Assembly: GCA_964654415.1 (NCBI GenBank)
Contig: CAZZIP010000010.1
Location: 23,018 to 87,017, forward strand
DNA length: 64,000 bases
Direction: 5' to 3'
Source of the DNA: Methylohalobius sp964654415
GTDB lineage: Bacteria; Pseudomonadota; Gammaproteobacteria; Methylococcales; Methylothermaceae
In this document: piece after piece, positions 46,862-56,403 of the stretch
How the letters are laid out: the number at the start of each line of letters is the position of its first letter
Numbering within the stretch: position 1 is the stretch's first letter
Program-made: the position numbers and the translations under genes
Notes under the pieces: generated by a model
Told to the model about the DNA's origin: nothing
Databases searched by the model: none
The model's input: only the letters and a program-made list of their open reading frames with translations

Positions 46862-48886
46862 ATGACTCAGCCATCCGCAGTGAAAAGTTTGCCGGAGACA
46901 AACTTAGACCGTAAAGCAGTCCCCGCAGGGGCAACCCTTGGGGAAGAGGCGAGCAGACGAGACCTCGCTCCCCACCAAGACCGGTTGGATCGCGCCATCG
47001 CCAAGGCCCGTAGCGCCCTGCTTGAATGCCAGCATCCAGAAGGCTACTGGATATTCGAGCTGGAAGCCGATTGCACCATTCCGGCTGAATATATCCTGAT
47101 GATGCACCACATGAATGAAGTGGATGAGATCCTTCAAGCCGGGCTGGCCAACTACCTGCGCGCAAAACAACAGGAAGACGGCAGCTGGCCGTTGTACATT
47201 GGGGGACGCGGCAACTTAAGCTGCTCGGTCAAGGCTTATTACGCGCTCAAGCTGGCAGGCGATTCCCCATCGGCACCGCACATGCAAAAAGCCAGGCAGT
47301 TCATCCTCTCCCAAGGAGGAGCCGCCAAAGCCAATGTCTTCACTCGCATCATGCTTGCCCTGTTCCAGCAGATCCCGTGGCGCGGCGTGCCGTTTATCCC
47401 GGTGGAGATGATGCTGCTGCCCCGCTGGTTCCCATTCCACTTGGACAAAGTGGCTTATTGGTCGCGCACGGTGATGGTTCCCTTATCCGTTTTGTGTTCG
47501 CTCAAGGTAAAGGCAAAAAATCCTAAGAATATCGATGTTCGAGAATTGTTCGTCACCCCTCCGGAACAAGAGACGGGCTATTTCTCCCATGTCAAAACCC
47601 CGCTTGGCAAGTTCGTGCTGGCCCTGGAGCGAGTCGGATTGAAGCTGGAGCCTTGGATTCCTGTCCGGATTCGCCAGCGCGCCCTGGAGAAGGCGCTCGC
47701 CTGGTTTCTGGAGCGGCTGAATGGTGAAGACGGACTAGGTGGTATCTTCCCAGCCATGGTCAATGCCTACGAAGCCATGGATGCCTTGGGGATTCCTCCT
47801 GAAGACCCACGCCGCAAGACGGTTAAAAAAGCCCTGCAGAAGCTTTTATTGCACCGGGATCACGAATCCTATTGCCAACCTTGCCTGTCTCCAGTATGGG
47901 ATACTGGATTGAGTTTGCTTGCTCTGCAGGAAACCCAGCGTGGGGAGAACGATCCAGAAACCGCCTCTGCCATCAATCGGGCTTTGGATTGGTTGGTAAG
48001 CAAGCAGCTGCGCGATGAGCCTGGCGATTGGCGGGTACGCCGACCGCATCTGGAAGGCGGTGGTTGGGCGTTCCAGTTCAACAATTCCTATTATCCAGAC
48101 GTGGATGATACCGCCGTAGTCGCCTATGCCCTCCTTAAAAGCGAGCAACCGCAACACCGCGAGGCAGCATTCCGGGCAGCGCGCTGGATTGCTGGCATGC
48201 AGTCTAAAAACGGTGGCTGGGGCGCCTTCGACCCCGACAACACTTATCATTATCTGAATCATATCCCCTTCGCCGATCACGGTGCCCTGCTCGATCCCCC
48301 AGAGGCGGATGTCAGCGCCCGTTGCGTCATGTTGCTCAACGCCGCTGGAGTCGAGGTTCCCTATTTCCATCAGGTGGCCAAACGCGGACTGGATTTCCTC
48401 TGGCGCGAACAGGAAAAAGACGGCAGTTGGTTCGGGCGTTGGGGAAGCAACTACATTTATGGCACCTGGTCAGTGCTGATGGGGCTGGAGCACTGCGGTA
48501 TCTCTAAAGACGACCCGCGGGTCCGCAAGGCGGTGGCCTGGCTCAAGAGCGTCCAGCGAGACGACGGCGGTTGGGGGGAGAGCAACGACAGTTACGAAAA
48601 CCGCCGCGATCCTTCCATCCGCGGCTGCTTCCACACCAGCCTGGCCTGCCAGACCGCCTGGGCGCTTTTGGCCCTGATGGCAGCCGGCGAAACCACAAGC
48701 GATGCCGTCCAGCGGGGCATAGATTATCTGCTGCGCACGCAGCAAGAAAACGGTTTCTGGGAGGATAAATATTTCAATGCCCCCGGTTTCCCTCGAGTTT
48801 TCTATTTGAAATATCACGGCTACGACAAGTTCTTCCCACTGTGGGCCTTAGCCCGCTACCGCAACGAAACTAGGCTCAAGTGCTAG
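46862..48886 (+). CDS. shc: Squalene-hopene cyclase
   Basis: Shc cyclises squalene to hopene at the membrane. The 674-residue protein has the proton-donating DXDD motif as DVDDTA at residues 413-418 and repeated QW motifs (for example QQEDGSWPLYIGG, QSKNGGWGAFD, QRDDGGWGES, QENGFWED). The length matches the family. It lies 23 bases after squalene synthase, and its end overlaps hpnG by seven bases. Confidence 0.97.
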   Translation: MTQPSAVKSLPETNLDRKAVPAGATLGEEASRRDLAPHQDRLDRAIAKARSALLECQHPEGYWIFELEADCTIPAEYILMMHHMNEVDEILQAGLANYLRAKQQEDGSWPLYIGGRGNLSCSVKAYYALKLAGDSPSAPHMQKARQFILSQGGAAKANVFTRIMLALFQQIPWRGVPFIPVEMMLLPRWFPFHLDKVAYWSRTVMVPLSVLCSLKVKAKNPKNIDVRELFVTPPEQETGYFSHVKTPLGKFVLALERVGLKLEPWIPVRIRQRALEKALAWFLERLNGEDGLGGIFPAMVNAYEAMDALGIPPEDPRRKTVKKALQKLLLHRDHESYCQPCLSPVWDTGLSLLALQETQRGENDPETASAINRALDWLVSKQLRDEPGDWRVRRPHLEGGGWAFQFNNSYYPDVDDTAVVAYALLKSEQPQHREAAFRAARWIAGMQSKNGGWGAFDPDNTYHYLNHIPFADHGALLDPPEADVSARCVMLLNAAGVEVPYFHQVAKRGLDFLWREQEKDGSWFGRWGSNYIYGTWSVLMGLEHCGISKDDPRVRKAVAWLKSVQRDDGGWGESNDSYENRRDPSIRGCFHTSLACQTAWALLALMAAGETTSDAVQRGIDYLLRTQQENGFWEDKYFNAPGFPRVFYLKYHGYDKFFPLWALARYRNETRLKC

Positions 48887-49602
48887 GAATCGTAGTTGCC
48901 CTCCCTGACGAATGCCGGAGTTTGAGCCGAAAGCGAATGCAAATTGCAGAATCACTGCAGCTAGCGCCCGGAGTCTTGGTCCAAGTAGCCGGAGTTGGGC
49001 CATCCCGGGCGCTGGCAGCGGCCGAATTTTTATATCAAGCCGGCGCCCGTGCTGTCCTCAGCTGGGGGTGTGCGGCGGCGCTACAGCCGAGTTTAATGCC
49101 GGGAACTCTGCTGCTGCCGCAAAACTTCCTGTTCCAGGGAAGTTCCCAGATCGCCGCTGACCCTACCTGGTGGTCGAGTTTGCACCGACTTCTGGCTCAC
49201 CTAAAGCCTTTTACCGGACTCCTTGCCGGCAGTGAGCAGATACTCGCGGCGCCGGCCTGCAAACAAACGCTCCATCTGGCGACCGGCGCTTTTGCCGCAG
49301 ATATGGAGAGCGCTTTTCTGGCCCGTTGGGCCGTCGAACGGCGGCTGCCTTTTGCGGCCTTGCGGGCGATTGCAGATACTGCTACTACCGTCGTTCCCGA
49401 TGCGGTTTTGGCCGCCGACGATGGGCAGGGAGGAATTTCATTGCCACGCTTGCTGAACCGGCTGCTGCGTCATCCCAGCCAGCTCAGGGAACTGATCGCC
49501 TTAAGTCGTCAATTCCGCGCCGCCCACGCTTGCCTGAGTCAGGCAGCAGAACGCCTTCTTCCTCAATGCTTCGGCCTGCCATGGTGTAGGGGTGCATCAT
49601 GA
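48880..49602 (+). CDS. hpnG: Adenosylhopane nucleosidase/phosphorylase HpnG
   Basis: HpnG removes adenine from adenosylhopane to give the ribosyl-hopane intermediate. The 240-residue protein begins at a GTG that overlaps the shc stop. It shows the nucleoside phosphorylase pattern: VALPDECRSL, VAGVGPSRALAAAEFL, LSWGCAAAL and the ADMESAFLARWA substrate motif. It overlaps hpnN by four bases. Confidence 0.88.
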   Translation: MLGIVVALPDECRSLSRKRMQIAESLQLAPGVLVQVAGVGPSRALAAAEFLYQAGARAVLSWGCAAALQPSLMPGTLLLPQNFLFQGSSQIAADPTWWSSLHRLLAHLKPFTGLLAGSEQILAAPACKQTLHLATGAFAADMESAFLARWAVERRLPFAALRAIADTATTVVPDAVLAADDGQGGISLPRLLNRLLRHPSQLRELIALSRQFRAAHACLSQAAERLLPQCFGLPWCRGAS

Positions 49603-52223
49603 TTTACCCCCCCCTGCGCCGATGGTTGGAATGGCTTGCGTCCAAGCTTTTAGCCCATCCGCTCTGGGTTTTAATCTTCTTGAGCTTTGGGGCGGTTGCA
49701 AGCGCCTATTACGCCGCCTCTCACCTTGAGCTGGAGACCAGCACGGAAAAGATGCTGGACCCATCCTTGCCTTTTATTCAAAAGCGCCATCAGGTCGAGG
49801 AACTGTTCCCGCAGGACAAAAACGCGATCGTGCTCCTGGTGACTTCAGCCGCACCGGAAGCAAGCGAGAGTGCCGCGCGCCGCCTGGAAACCTTGCTGTC
49901 TTCCCATCCCGAAGCCATCCGCTCCGTATATCTTCCCACTACCCATCCATTCTTCGACCGCCAAGGGCTGTTGTATCTAGAAACCGCAGACTTGGAGCGC
50001 CTAACGAGCGATCTGGCCCAAGCCCAACCTTTCATCGCCAAGCTCTACGAGGACTTTCGCCTGGGGAGCTTATTGTCTTTGCTCGCCAAAGCCCTCGCCT
50101 TTGAGGAGCGGCTACCGGTCGCTTTAGACCCAATCGCCGCTAGGATTAGCCAAGCACTTGAGGCCAGCTTAGCCGATCAAGCCTACGTCTTGTCTTGGCA
50201 AGACCTGATGTTTGCACCCAAGCGGGCGATCGGACATACGCTTCACCTCGTGGTTGTTTCGCCGGTGCTCGATTTCACCCAAGTCTTGCCGGCAGAAAAA
50301 GCGATTGAAGCTATCCGCCAAGCCATCGCCCAAGTGAAGGAAACCTATGGCATTCCGGTCACGATCCAAATGACCGGCGAGCCGGTCTTAGAACATGAAG
50401 AACTGTTAAGCATCACTCGCGGCACCGAATTCGCCGGTGCGCTCTCTCTGGCTTTGGTGTGCTTGGCGCTGCTGCTCGGTTTTCGCTCTTTTAAGCTGAC
50501 TTTGGCTACCTTGTTTGCGTTGGGTCTTGGGCTTTGCTACTCGTTGGGCTTTGCCGCGCTGGCGGTCGGGCGGCTCAATCTCATCTCGATCGCTTTTGCT
50601 GTGCTCTACATCGGCATGGGGGTGGATTACGCCACGTATCTGACCCTGCGCTACCGTGAATATCTGCTCGACCGATTGCCACCCCTTGCCGCCCTGCGCC
50701 AGAGTCTTGGCAGCGTGGCGCCGATCTTGTTTCTGTGCGCTTTGACTACGGCACTTGGGATGTTCGGTTTCATCTTTACTCCTTACGAAGGGGTGGCAGA
50801 GCTTGGAATCATCGCCGGTTCGAGCATGTTTATCGTGGTCTTTGTTACTCTAACTGCGATGCCGGCGCTTTTGCGTTTCATCCAGCTTAAGCCCCCATCG
50901 GCGTGGGTCAGGCGCCAGAGCATGTTTTTCCCGCTCGCGGTCGCTGTTTTCCCAGAACGCCAAGCGAAATGGATCAAACGAGCCAGCTTTTTTGCCGTGC
51001 TAGCGGCCTTGGGAGGGCTATGTGCGGTGGAGGTTGATTTCAATCCGGTCAACCTGCGCGATCCAAACTCAGAGTCGGTGCGTGCCTTTAAGCAACTTTT
51101 GGCGACCAAGGAAACCTCGCCGATGTTCCTGACTAGCCTCGCCGAGGGGAAAGAGAGAACACTCGCCCTCAAGCACCAGCTAGAAACCTTGCCAGAAGTG
51201 GAAGCTGCGGTTTCGGTGTTCGATCTTATCCCTACCGATCAGGGGGAAAAACTTGCTATCATCGAAGAGCTAGCTCTCTTGCTTGGCCCTCAGTTCGAGC
51301 ATCCACTTGCACTCAAGCCCGGCACCACCACGCTGTCCGAACTCGAACAGTTCCGCCAGGAACTTACCCAGCGGCCTGAAACCATAGCCCTCAGCCCTAA
51401 GACACAGAGCGAACTCCTGACTGCTCTGGAGCGTTTCATCAGCCATTGTCAACAACTCCCCGCCGAGCTGTGCCAGAGGGCACTCGACCGCCTCCAATCC
51501 AGCTTGCTTGTGACTTTCCCGCATGTGATGGAAAAACTGCGCCTTGGGCTTTTAGCTCAGCCTTTCGGCGTGGAAGACCTGCCGCAAGACCTGCGTGTGC
51601 GTTGGGTGGTAGATGGGGTCTTCCGCATAGACGCGTTTCCCGCCAGGGACATGAACGTGCTCAAGAACGTGCGCGAGTTTGTCCAACAGGTGCGCTCAGT
51701 AGATCCCGAGGTGACGGGTCTGCCGGTCATTTACATCGAATCCATGCGCGTGATCTTAGGATCCTTTTTCAAGGCATTTGCCATCGCCGTAGCGCTCATC
51801 ACCTTGTTGCTTTGCTTGCTCCTTAAAAGCGTTACCGATGTGTTTTTGGTGCTGCTACCTTTGGTTTTGTCATCGGTCTTTACGGGCGCAGTAACTTCTT
51901 TGATCGGGTTGCCTTTCAACTACGCCAACGTCATCGCTTTGCCGCTTCTGTTTGGGCTTGGGGTAAACTACGGCGTCTACATGGTCGGCCGTATGCACGT
52001 GCTCCCGCCGGATCGTCCGATCTTGACCACCAGCACCGCGCGAGGGATATTTTTCAGCGCTTTGACCACTTTGGCTAGCTTTGCCAGCCTGGCTTTGGTG
52101 TCCCATGCCGGAATCGCTAGCATGGGCAAGCTTTTGGGTTTGGGTCTGACGTTGACGATCGCCTGCACTTTCTTTATTTTGCCCGCGTTTGCTATTGGTC
52201 TACTCAAAAGGAACACGCCATGA
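49599..52223 (+). CDS. hpnN: Hopanoid RND transporter HpnN
   Basis: HpnN is an MMPL/RND-type membrane protein needed to move hopanoids to the outer membrane. The 874-residue protein has two repeats of one plus five membrane segments with large periplasmic loops. The GMGVDYATYLTLRYREYL and LGVNYGVYMVGRM segments mark the paired central helices. It overlaps both hpnG and hpnO by four bases. Confidence 0.9.
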   Translation: MIYPPLRRWLEWLASKLLAHPLWVLIFLSFGAVASAYYAASHLELETSTEKMLDPSLPFIQKRHQVEELFPQDKNAIVLLVTSAAPEASESAARRLETLLSSHPEAIRSVYLPTTHPFFDRQGLLYLETADLERLTSDLAQAQPFIAKLYEDFRLGSLLSLLAKALAFEERLPVALDPIAARISQALEASLADQAYVLSWQDLMFAPKRAIGHTLHLVVVSPVLDFTQVLPAEKAIEAIRQAIAQVKETYGIPVTIQMTGEPVLEHEELLSITRGTEFAGALSLALVCLALLLGFRSFKLTLATLFALGLGLCYSLGFAALAVGRLNLISIAFAVLYIGMGVDYATYLTLRYREYLLDRLPPLAALRQSLGSVAPILFLCALTTALGMFGFIFTPYEGVAELGIIAGSSMFIVVFVTLTAMPALLRFIQLKPPSAWVRRQSMFFPLAVAVFPERQAKWIKRASFFAVLAALGGLCAVEVDFNPVNLRDPNSESVRAFKQLLATKETSPMFLTSLAEGKERTLALKHQLETLPEVEAAVSVFDLIPTDQGEKLAIIEELALLLGPQFEHPLALKPGTTTLSELEQFRQELTQRPETIALSPKTQSELLTALERFISHCQQLPAELCQRALDRLQSSLLVTFPHVMEKLRLGLLAQPFGVEDLPQDLRVRWVVDGVFRIDAFPARDMNVLKNVREFVQQVRSVDPEVTGLPVIYIESMRVILGSFFKAFAIAVALITLLLCLLLKSVTDVFLVLLPLVLSSVFTGAVTSLIGLPFNYANVIALPLLFGLGVNYGVYMVGRMHVLPPDRPILTTSTARGIFFSALTTLASFASLALVSHAGIASMGKLLGLGLTLTIACTFFILPAFAIGLLKRNTP

Positions 52224-53611
52224 CGCCCTCTATCGCTGAAATATTCAAAACTCGACGCCGAGACAATTTTGCCCTCCACGACCGGTTTTTAAACCCACAG
52301 ATGGTCAAAGTCTTAAAGACCATAGGCTACGACCGGGTATACATCAAAGCCGAAGGACCTTATCTGTATGACGACCAAGGCAACCAGTATTTGGATCTTT
52401 TGAGTGGCTTTGGCGTGTTCGCGCTGGGACGCAACCATCCCACCGTCAAAGCTGCCCTCCAGGAGGTGATCGCTTCCGACTTGCCTGACCTGGTGCAGAT
52501 GGATGTCTCCTTATTGGCCGGTTTGCTCGCCGAAAAGCTAGTCAAAGCCACGCCCGAGCCGCTTACTCGGGCATTTTTCTGCAATTCCGGCGCCGAGGCA
52601 GTGGAGGCAGCGATCAAATTCGCCCGCTACACCACCCAAAGAAGCCGCATTCTTTACTGCGAGCACGCTTTCCACGGCCTGACGATGGGAGCGCTTTCCT
52701 TAAATGGCGAAGAAATCTTCCGCCAAGGCTTTGGCCCTTTGCTTCCTGATTGTGTTCCCGTCCCCTTCAACGATTTAGCGGCCTTAGAACGGGCACTGCA
52801 AGAACAGCCGACCGCGGCTTTCATCGTCGAGCCGATCCAGGGCAAAGGGGTCAATCTGCCGCACGACGACTACCTGGCCGAGGCGGCCCGCCTGTGCCGC
52901 AAATACGGCGCCCTATTTGTCGCCGACGAGGTCCAGACCGGCCTAGGAAGGACGGGGAAACTTTGGGCCATTGAGCACTGGAGGGTAGAGCCGGACATGC
53001 TGCTGATCGCCAAAGCCCTCTCAGGGGGGTTCGTCCCGGTAGGGGCAGTAGTGATGACCGCCCATATCATGGACAAAGTCTTCAACCGCATGGACCGGGC
53101 GGTGGTGCACGGCTCGACCTTCTCCAAGAACAATCTCGCGATGGCCGCGGGGCTTGCGACTTTGACTGTGCTCGAAGAAGAAAACCTGATCGCCAATGCC
53201 GCTCGCCAGGGAGAAGCCTTGCTCGCCGGCTTGAATGCCTTGGTGGGTAAATACGAGTTCTTCCAGGAAGTCCGCGGCAAGGGACTGATGCTGGCCTTGG
53301 AGTTCGGCAAGCCCCAAAGCTTCAAGCTAAAGACCGCCTGGAATTTGTTGGAGACGGCCAACAAGGGTCTGTTCAGCCAGATGGTCACCATTCCCTTGTT
53401 CAAGCGCCACCGCATCTTAAGCCAGGTGGCTGGGCACGGCATGAACGTGGTGAAATTCCTGCCGCCTTTGGTGATCACCGAACAAGACGTAGATTGGATC
53501 GTTCGCGCGTGCGATGAGGTGCTGGCCGATTGCCACCAGGTTCCAGGCGCCATCTGGGACTTGGGCAAAACCCTAGCAACTCATGCCCTAAAAGCTAAAA
53601 GAACCGCTTAA
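52220..53611 (+). CDS. hpnO: Aminobacteriohopanetriol synthase-type aminotransferase HpnO
   Basis: HpnO is a class III PLP aminotransferase that makes aminobacteriohopanetriol. The 463-residue protein has FFCNSGAEAVEAAIKFAR, ADEVQTGLGRTG and the PLP lysine at 265 in LLIAKALSGGFVPVG. The N-terminus (FKTRRRDNFALHDRFLNPQMVKVLK) differs from ornithine and acetylornithine enzymes, and the operon position supports HpnO. Overlap with hpnN implies coupling. Confidence 0.9.
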   Translation: MTPSIAEIFKTRRRDNFALHDRFLNPQMVKVLKTIGYDRVYIKAEGPYLYDDQGNQYLDLLSGFGVFALGRNHPTVKAALQEVIASDLPDLVQMDVSLLAGLLAEKLVKATPEPLTRAFFCNSGAEAVEAAIKFARYTTQRSRILYCEHAFHGLTMGALSLNGEEIFRQGFGPLLPDCVPVPFNDLAALERALQEQPTAAFIVEPIQGKGVNLPHDDYLAEAARLCRKYGALFVADEVQTGLGRTGKLWAIEHWRVEPDMLLIAKALSGGFVPVGAVVMTAHIMDKVFNRMDRAVVHGSTFSKNNLAMAAGLATLTVLEEENLIANAARQGEALLAGLNALVGKYEFFQEVRGKGLMLALEFGKPQSFKLKTAWNLLETANKGLFSQMVTIPLFKRHRILSQVAGHGMNVVKFLPPLVITEQDVDWIVRACDEVLADCHQVPGAIWDLGKTLATHALKAKRTA

Positions 53612-53621
53612 AGGTACTGCA

Positions 53622-53984
53622 ATGCGTTACCCATCTTTCGTAACTGCCCTGGCGTTGACCCTACTCCTGGTAGCTCTCGTTCATGCCCACGCGGTGATCG
53701 TCCGCTCCTCCCTGAATACCCATCCTCCGTTACCCAACCAAGCAAGCGAGGTTACCTTGAACTTCAACTCCTCCATCGAAACGGATCTTTCGCAAGTCCT
53801 GCTGGTGAGCAAGGGCGACCGCAAGCAAGCAGTGCCCTCGCGACCTGGCAAGGAGCGAGGTGAAATCGTGGTGGACCTGCCTCCTCTTTCTCCCGGTGAA
53901 TATGCGCTCCAGCTGAAAGTCTTCGCCGCGGACGGCCATCTGACTGAAGAAGTGCTCAAATTCTCCATTCAAGAAGGGAAATAG
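53622..53984 (+). CDS. copC: CopC-domain copper-binding protein
   Basis: CopC is a small periplasmic copper carrier. The 120-residue protein has a signal peptide ending near the HAHA at residues 22-25. The mature N-terminal His would be a copper ligand, and a beta-sandwich follows with LPPLSPGEYALQLKVFAADGHLTEE and the conserved late His. It is 10 bases after hpnO and two before copD. Confidence 0.92.
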   Translation: MRYPSFVTALALTLLLVALVHAHAVIVRSSLNTHPPLPNQASEVTLNFNSSIETDLSQVLLVSKGDRKQAVPSRPGKERGEIVVDLPPLSPGEYALQLKVFAADGHLTEEVLKFSIQEGK

Positions 53985-53986
53985 CC

Positions 53987-55636
53987 ATGCCTGCTCTAGC
54001 TGTCGGAGGTCTTCAAGGACTGGCTGATTTCCTCGATGCCCTCATGGGCGGGATTGGGTTGATCAGCTTCTCCGTCGCCCTGGGGGCGCTGGTCTGGGTC
54101 AGCTTCGTCCTCAAACCGCTGTTGGCAAAAGAGGAAGAAGCCACTCACCTGGTGGCTTCCAGTCTGCGCTGGCTGTATTTGGGGGCTTTCACGCTGGCAG
54201 CCAGTCACGCCGTCGCCCTGTTCACCAAGGCATGGATTCTCAAGGAAACCCTAGGCCACCTACCGCTTATGCCTTATTTGGGGACGACTCAGTTCCAAGC
54301 CGGCGTTGCCAGGGTGGTTTTGAGCCTCGGACTGGGGATCGCCGGTAGGAACTTGTTTGCCGACCCGGAAAATCCGAGCCGCAGGCGCTGGGTCTTCGGC
54401 CTGATGGCTGCCGTCATCCTCTGCGGGGCCTGGCTCACCCACGCCGTAGGCCGGTTCGAGCATCGGGAGATGCTGATGTTGTTCACCCTGGTCCATCAAG
54501 CGGCCGGGGCGATCTGGTTCGGAGGCGTGGTGCAACTGATCGTATTCTGGCGGATTGCGCGTCGTCATCCCTGGATTCGTCCGCTATGGCCTAAGGCGCT
54601 CAGCCGCTTCTCCACCGTGGGAATCAGCGCAGTTACAGCCCTTGTGCTCACCGGCCTACCTTTGGCCATAAACTATGTGGACGATTTCAACGCCCTGATC
54701 GGGACTGGCTACGGCAGCCTGCTCTTGACCAAGGTGGCACTGCTTGCAATCGCGTTGGGGTTGGCCTGGGTCAACCATCGCACTGCCAAACGCTGGCAGC
54801 AGGGACAGCCGGATCCGCTCTTGTACCAAACCGTCCCTCACCTCATCGAGGCCGAATCTTTCATTTTGATAAGCCTTTTGTTCGTGGCAGTGACTCTTTC
54901 GAGCCAGCCGCCGGCAGTCGATATCCCGCAGCTGGTTGCTTCGCCCGGCGAGGTCTGGCAGATGTTTAGCCCCAAATGGCCCCAATTGACCTCCCCTACC
55001 CACGAGGAGCTTTTGCTCGGCGAAGTCCAGCGCGCCACCATCGTCGGCAAACAGCCGCCGGTGGCTGCCTCGCAATGGTCCAACTTCAATCACAACGTGG
55101 CTGGGCTGTTCTTGGTCGTCATGGCGGGAGTGGCATTGATTGGCTATTTCTGGCGCTTAAAGTGGCCCTCTTACTGGCCGGCAGGATTCATCGGCCTGGC
55201 GATTTTCCTGTTCTTCCGCTCCGACGCCCAAGCCTGGCCGCTCGGTCCTATCGGCTTTTGGGAAAGCACCCTGGGCGATGGCGAAATTTTCCAGCACCGA
55301 ATCGCGACTCTGTTGGCTTTTGTTTTGGGAACCTTGGAAATCCGTGCTCGCACCCGGGAAAACGCCCACAAGCTGCGCTACCTGTTTCCGGTCTTGTGCG
55401 CTTTCGGCGGCATTCTCCTCTTAACTCACTCCCACGCCGGTTTTGAGCTAAAGACCGAGTACCTGATCCAGTCCACCCACACGGTGATGGGACTGCTCGC
55501 TGTCGTCATGGCCGCCGCTCGTTGGCTGGAACTGAAGCTCGAACCGCCCGCGGCCACTTGGGCCGGAATCACCGCGATGGGGGCAATGGGGCTGATCGGG
55601 CTGATTTTGATGTTTTACGATGAGCCTTTATATTAG
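53987..55636 (+). CDS. copD: CopD-family copper membrane protein
   Basis: CopD imports copper handed over by CopC. The 549-residue protein has about a dozen membrane helices. The central CopD domain (roughly residues 145-300) has LVHQAAGAIWFGGVVQLIVFW and SRFSTVGISAVTALVLTGLPLA, and a C-terminal extension carries further helices and His residues. The last 59 codons are partly duplicated at 57191-57350, and the duplicate also ends exactly at a stop. Confidence 0.9.
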   Translation: MPALAVGGLQGLADFLDALMGGIGLISFSVALGALVWVSFVLKPLLAKEEEATHLVASSLRWLYLGAFTLAASHAVALFTKAWILKETLGHLPLMPYLGTTQFQAGVARVVLSLGLGIAGRNLFADPENPSRRRWVFGLMAAVILCGAWLTHAVGRFEHREMLMLFTLVHQAAGAIWFGGVVQLIVFWRIARRHPWIRPLWPKALSRFSTVGISAVTALVLTGLPLAINYVDDFNALIGTGYGSLLLTKVALLAIALGLAWVNHRTAKRWQQGQPDPLLYQTVPHLIEAESFILISLLFVAVTLSSQPPAVDIPQLVASPGEVWQMFSPKWPQLTSPTHEELLLGEVQRATIVGKQPPVAASQWSNFNHNVAGLFLVVMAGVALIGYFWRLKWPSYWPAGFIGLAIFLFFRSDAQAWPLGPIGFWESTLGDGEIFQHRIATLLAFVLGTLEIRARTRENAHKLRYLFPVLCAFGGILLLTHSHAGFELKTEYLIQSTHTVMGLLAVVMAAARWLELKLEPPAATWAGITAMGAMGLIGLILMFYDEPLY

Positions 55637-55683
55637 AAACCGTGCGGTGTCGTAGCCAGAGCGAATGCTAGGATAGGTACGTA

Positions 55684-55745
55684 TTTCTCCCTCACCCGAT
55701 CCACCAAGCGCGGCGCTTGAACGGCGAGCTGCTCGCCGGCCGATG
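55684..55745 (+). repeat. 62-bp repeat, copy 1
   Basis: This 62-base stretch recurs at 56421-56482 in the same orientation with four mismatches by eye. It contains two dyads: CAAGCGC/GCGCTTG, and CGGCGAG-CTG-CTCGCCG. It lies in the non-coding stretch after copD. Confidence 0.85.
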
Positions 55746-55872
55746 GCGCCGGCGGTCCTATTCGAGAGACCGTATCCCAAGACTATCCTTCAGCCCGGCG
55801 AGAGCGACAGTTTACGTCGGCCAACTAACGACTGGAAAACCGCCAAAGCGACCCCTCGATCCGGATGCCTAG

Positions 55873-55971
55873 CGCTGGGTGGTAGAGCAGACCTTCGCCT
55901 GGTTGAACAACCGCTTCCGCCGTCTGCGGGTGCGCTACGAGCGGCTCCCTTCTTGCTACTACGCATTGTAG
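55873..55971 (+). pseudogene. IS5-family transposase C-terminal remnant
   Basis: This frame encodes RWVVEQTFAWLNNRFRRLRV followed by RYERLPSCYYAL and a stop, the C-terminal block of IS4/IS5-type DDE transposases (VVERTFAWL with the catalytic Glu replaced here in part). Only the last 32 codons remain and no inverted repeats are visible. The rest of 55637-56023, apart from the repeat, holds nothing I can name. Confidence 0.7.
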
Positions 55972-56026
55972 GTCCTCGCCTGTGTTAGGCGTTGCCTGGG
56001 ATGGGTTTATGAGTTCATCCGCCTTA

Positions 56027-56227
56027 TTATACCGTCTCGAACTGCAAACTCTTAAGCTTCTCGACCGGGACCCGCTTGCTCAAGCCAAGGATCTCAATTC
56101 CAACCACGTTATCGTTTGCATCATAGTCGAGAATCACACCCGGTTTAACCTCCTCGGACTCGACGATTGCTGATTCATCTAGCCGAAAGTATAAAGCGTC
56201 AGTCTTATGATCCACCTTTAGTCTCAT
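56027..56227 (-). CDS. DUF2283 protein (antitoxin-like)
   Basis: The 66-residue product (MRLKVDHKTDALYFRLDES and following) fits the DUF2283 family, whose genes usually follow a DUF4258 toxin-like gene. Here its ATG overlaps the stop of a DUF4258 remnant as ATGA, so the pair is intact in layout although the partner is broken. The frame itself is undamaged. Confidence 0.82.
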   Translation of the reverse strand: MRLKVDHKTDALYFRLDESAIVESEEVKPGVILDYDANDNVVGIEILGLSKRVPVEKLKSLQFETV

Positions 56228-56371
56228 ACCGATCTCCTGATTCTACGGTCAAAAAAGACAGTTACGATCCTCTGGGGTTTGACATCGGGATTTACCACCA
56301 CACCAAGTTTCTCGGATGTTTCGCTCTCTTAGCATGTCATAAGCATGCTCCGAAAACTGATACTCAATCAT
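56224..56371 (-). pseudogene. DUF4258 toxin remnant with internal deletion
   Basis: The minus strand first reads MIEYQFSEHAYDMLRERNIRETW and then, in another frame, VVVNPDVKPQRIVTVFFDRR followed by IRRSV and a stop. These are the two ends of a DUF4258 protein with roughly 35 residues lost between them and a frameshift at the join. It is upstream of and coupled to the DUF2283 gene. Confidence 0.72.
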
Positions 56372-56403
56372 CGAGCCTCTTCAGCCTTGCCCGTCAGCGA
56401 GTT

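Noticed and set aside
55982..56173. 63-codon plus-strand open frame
   Set aside because: It is antisense to the DUF2283 gene and shows no domain.
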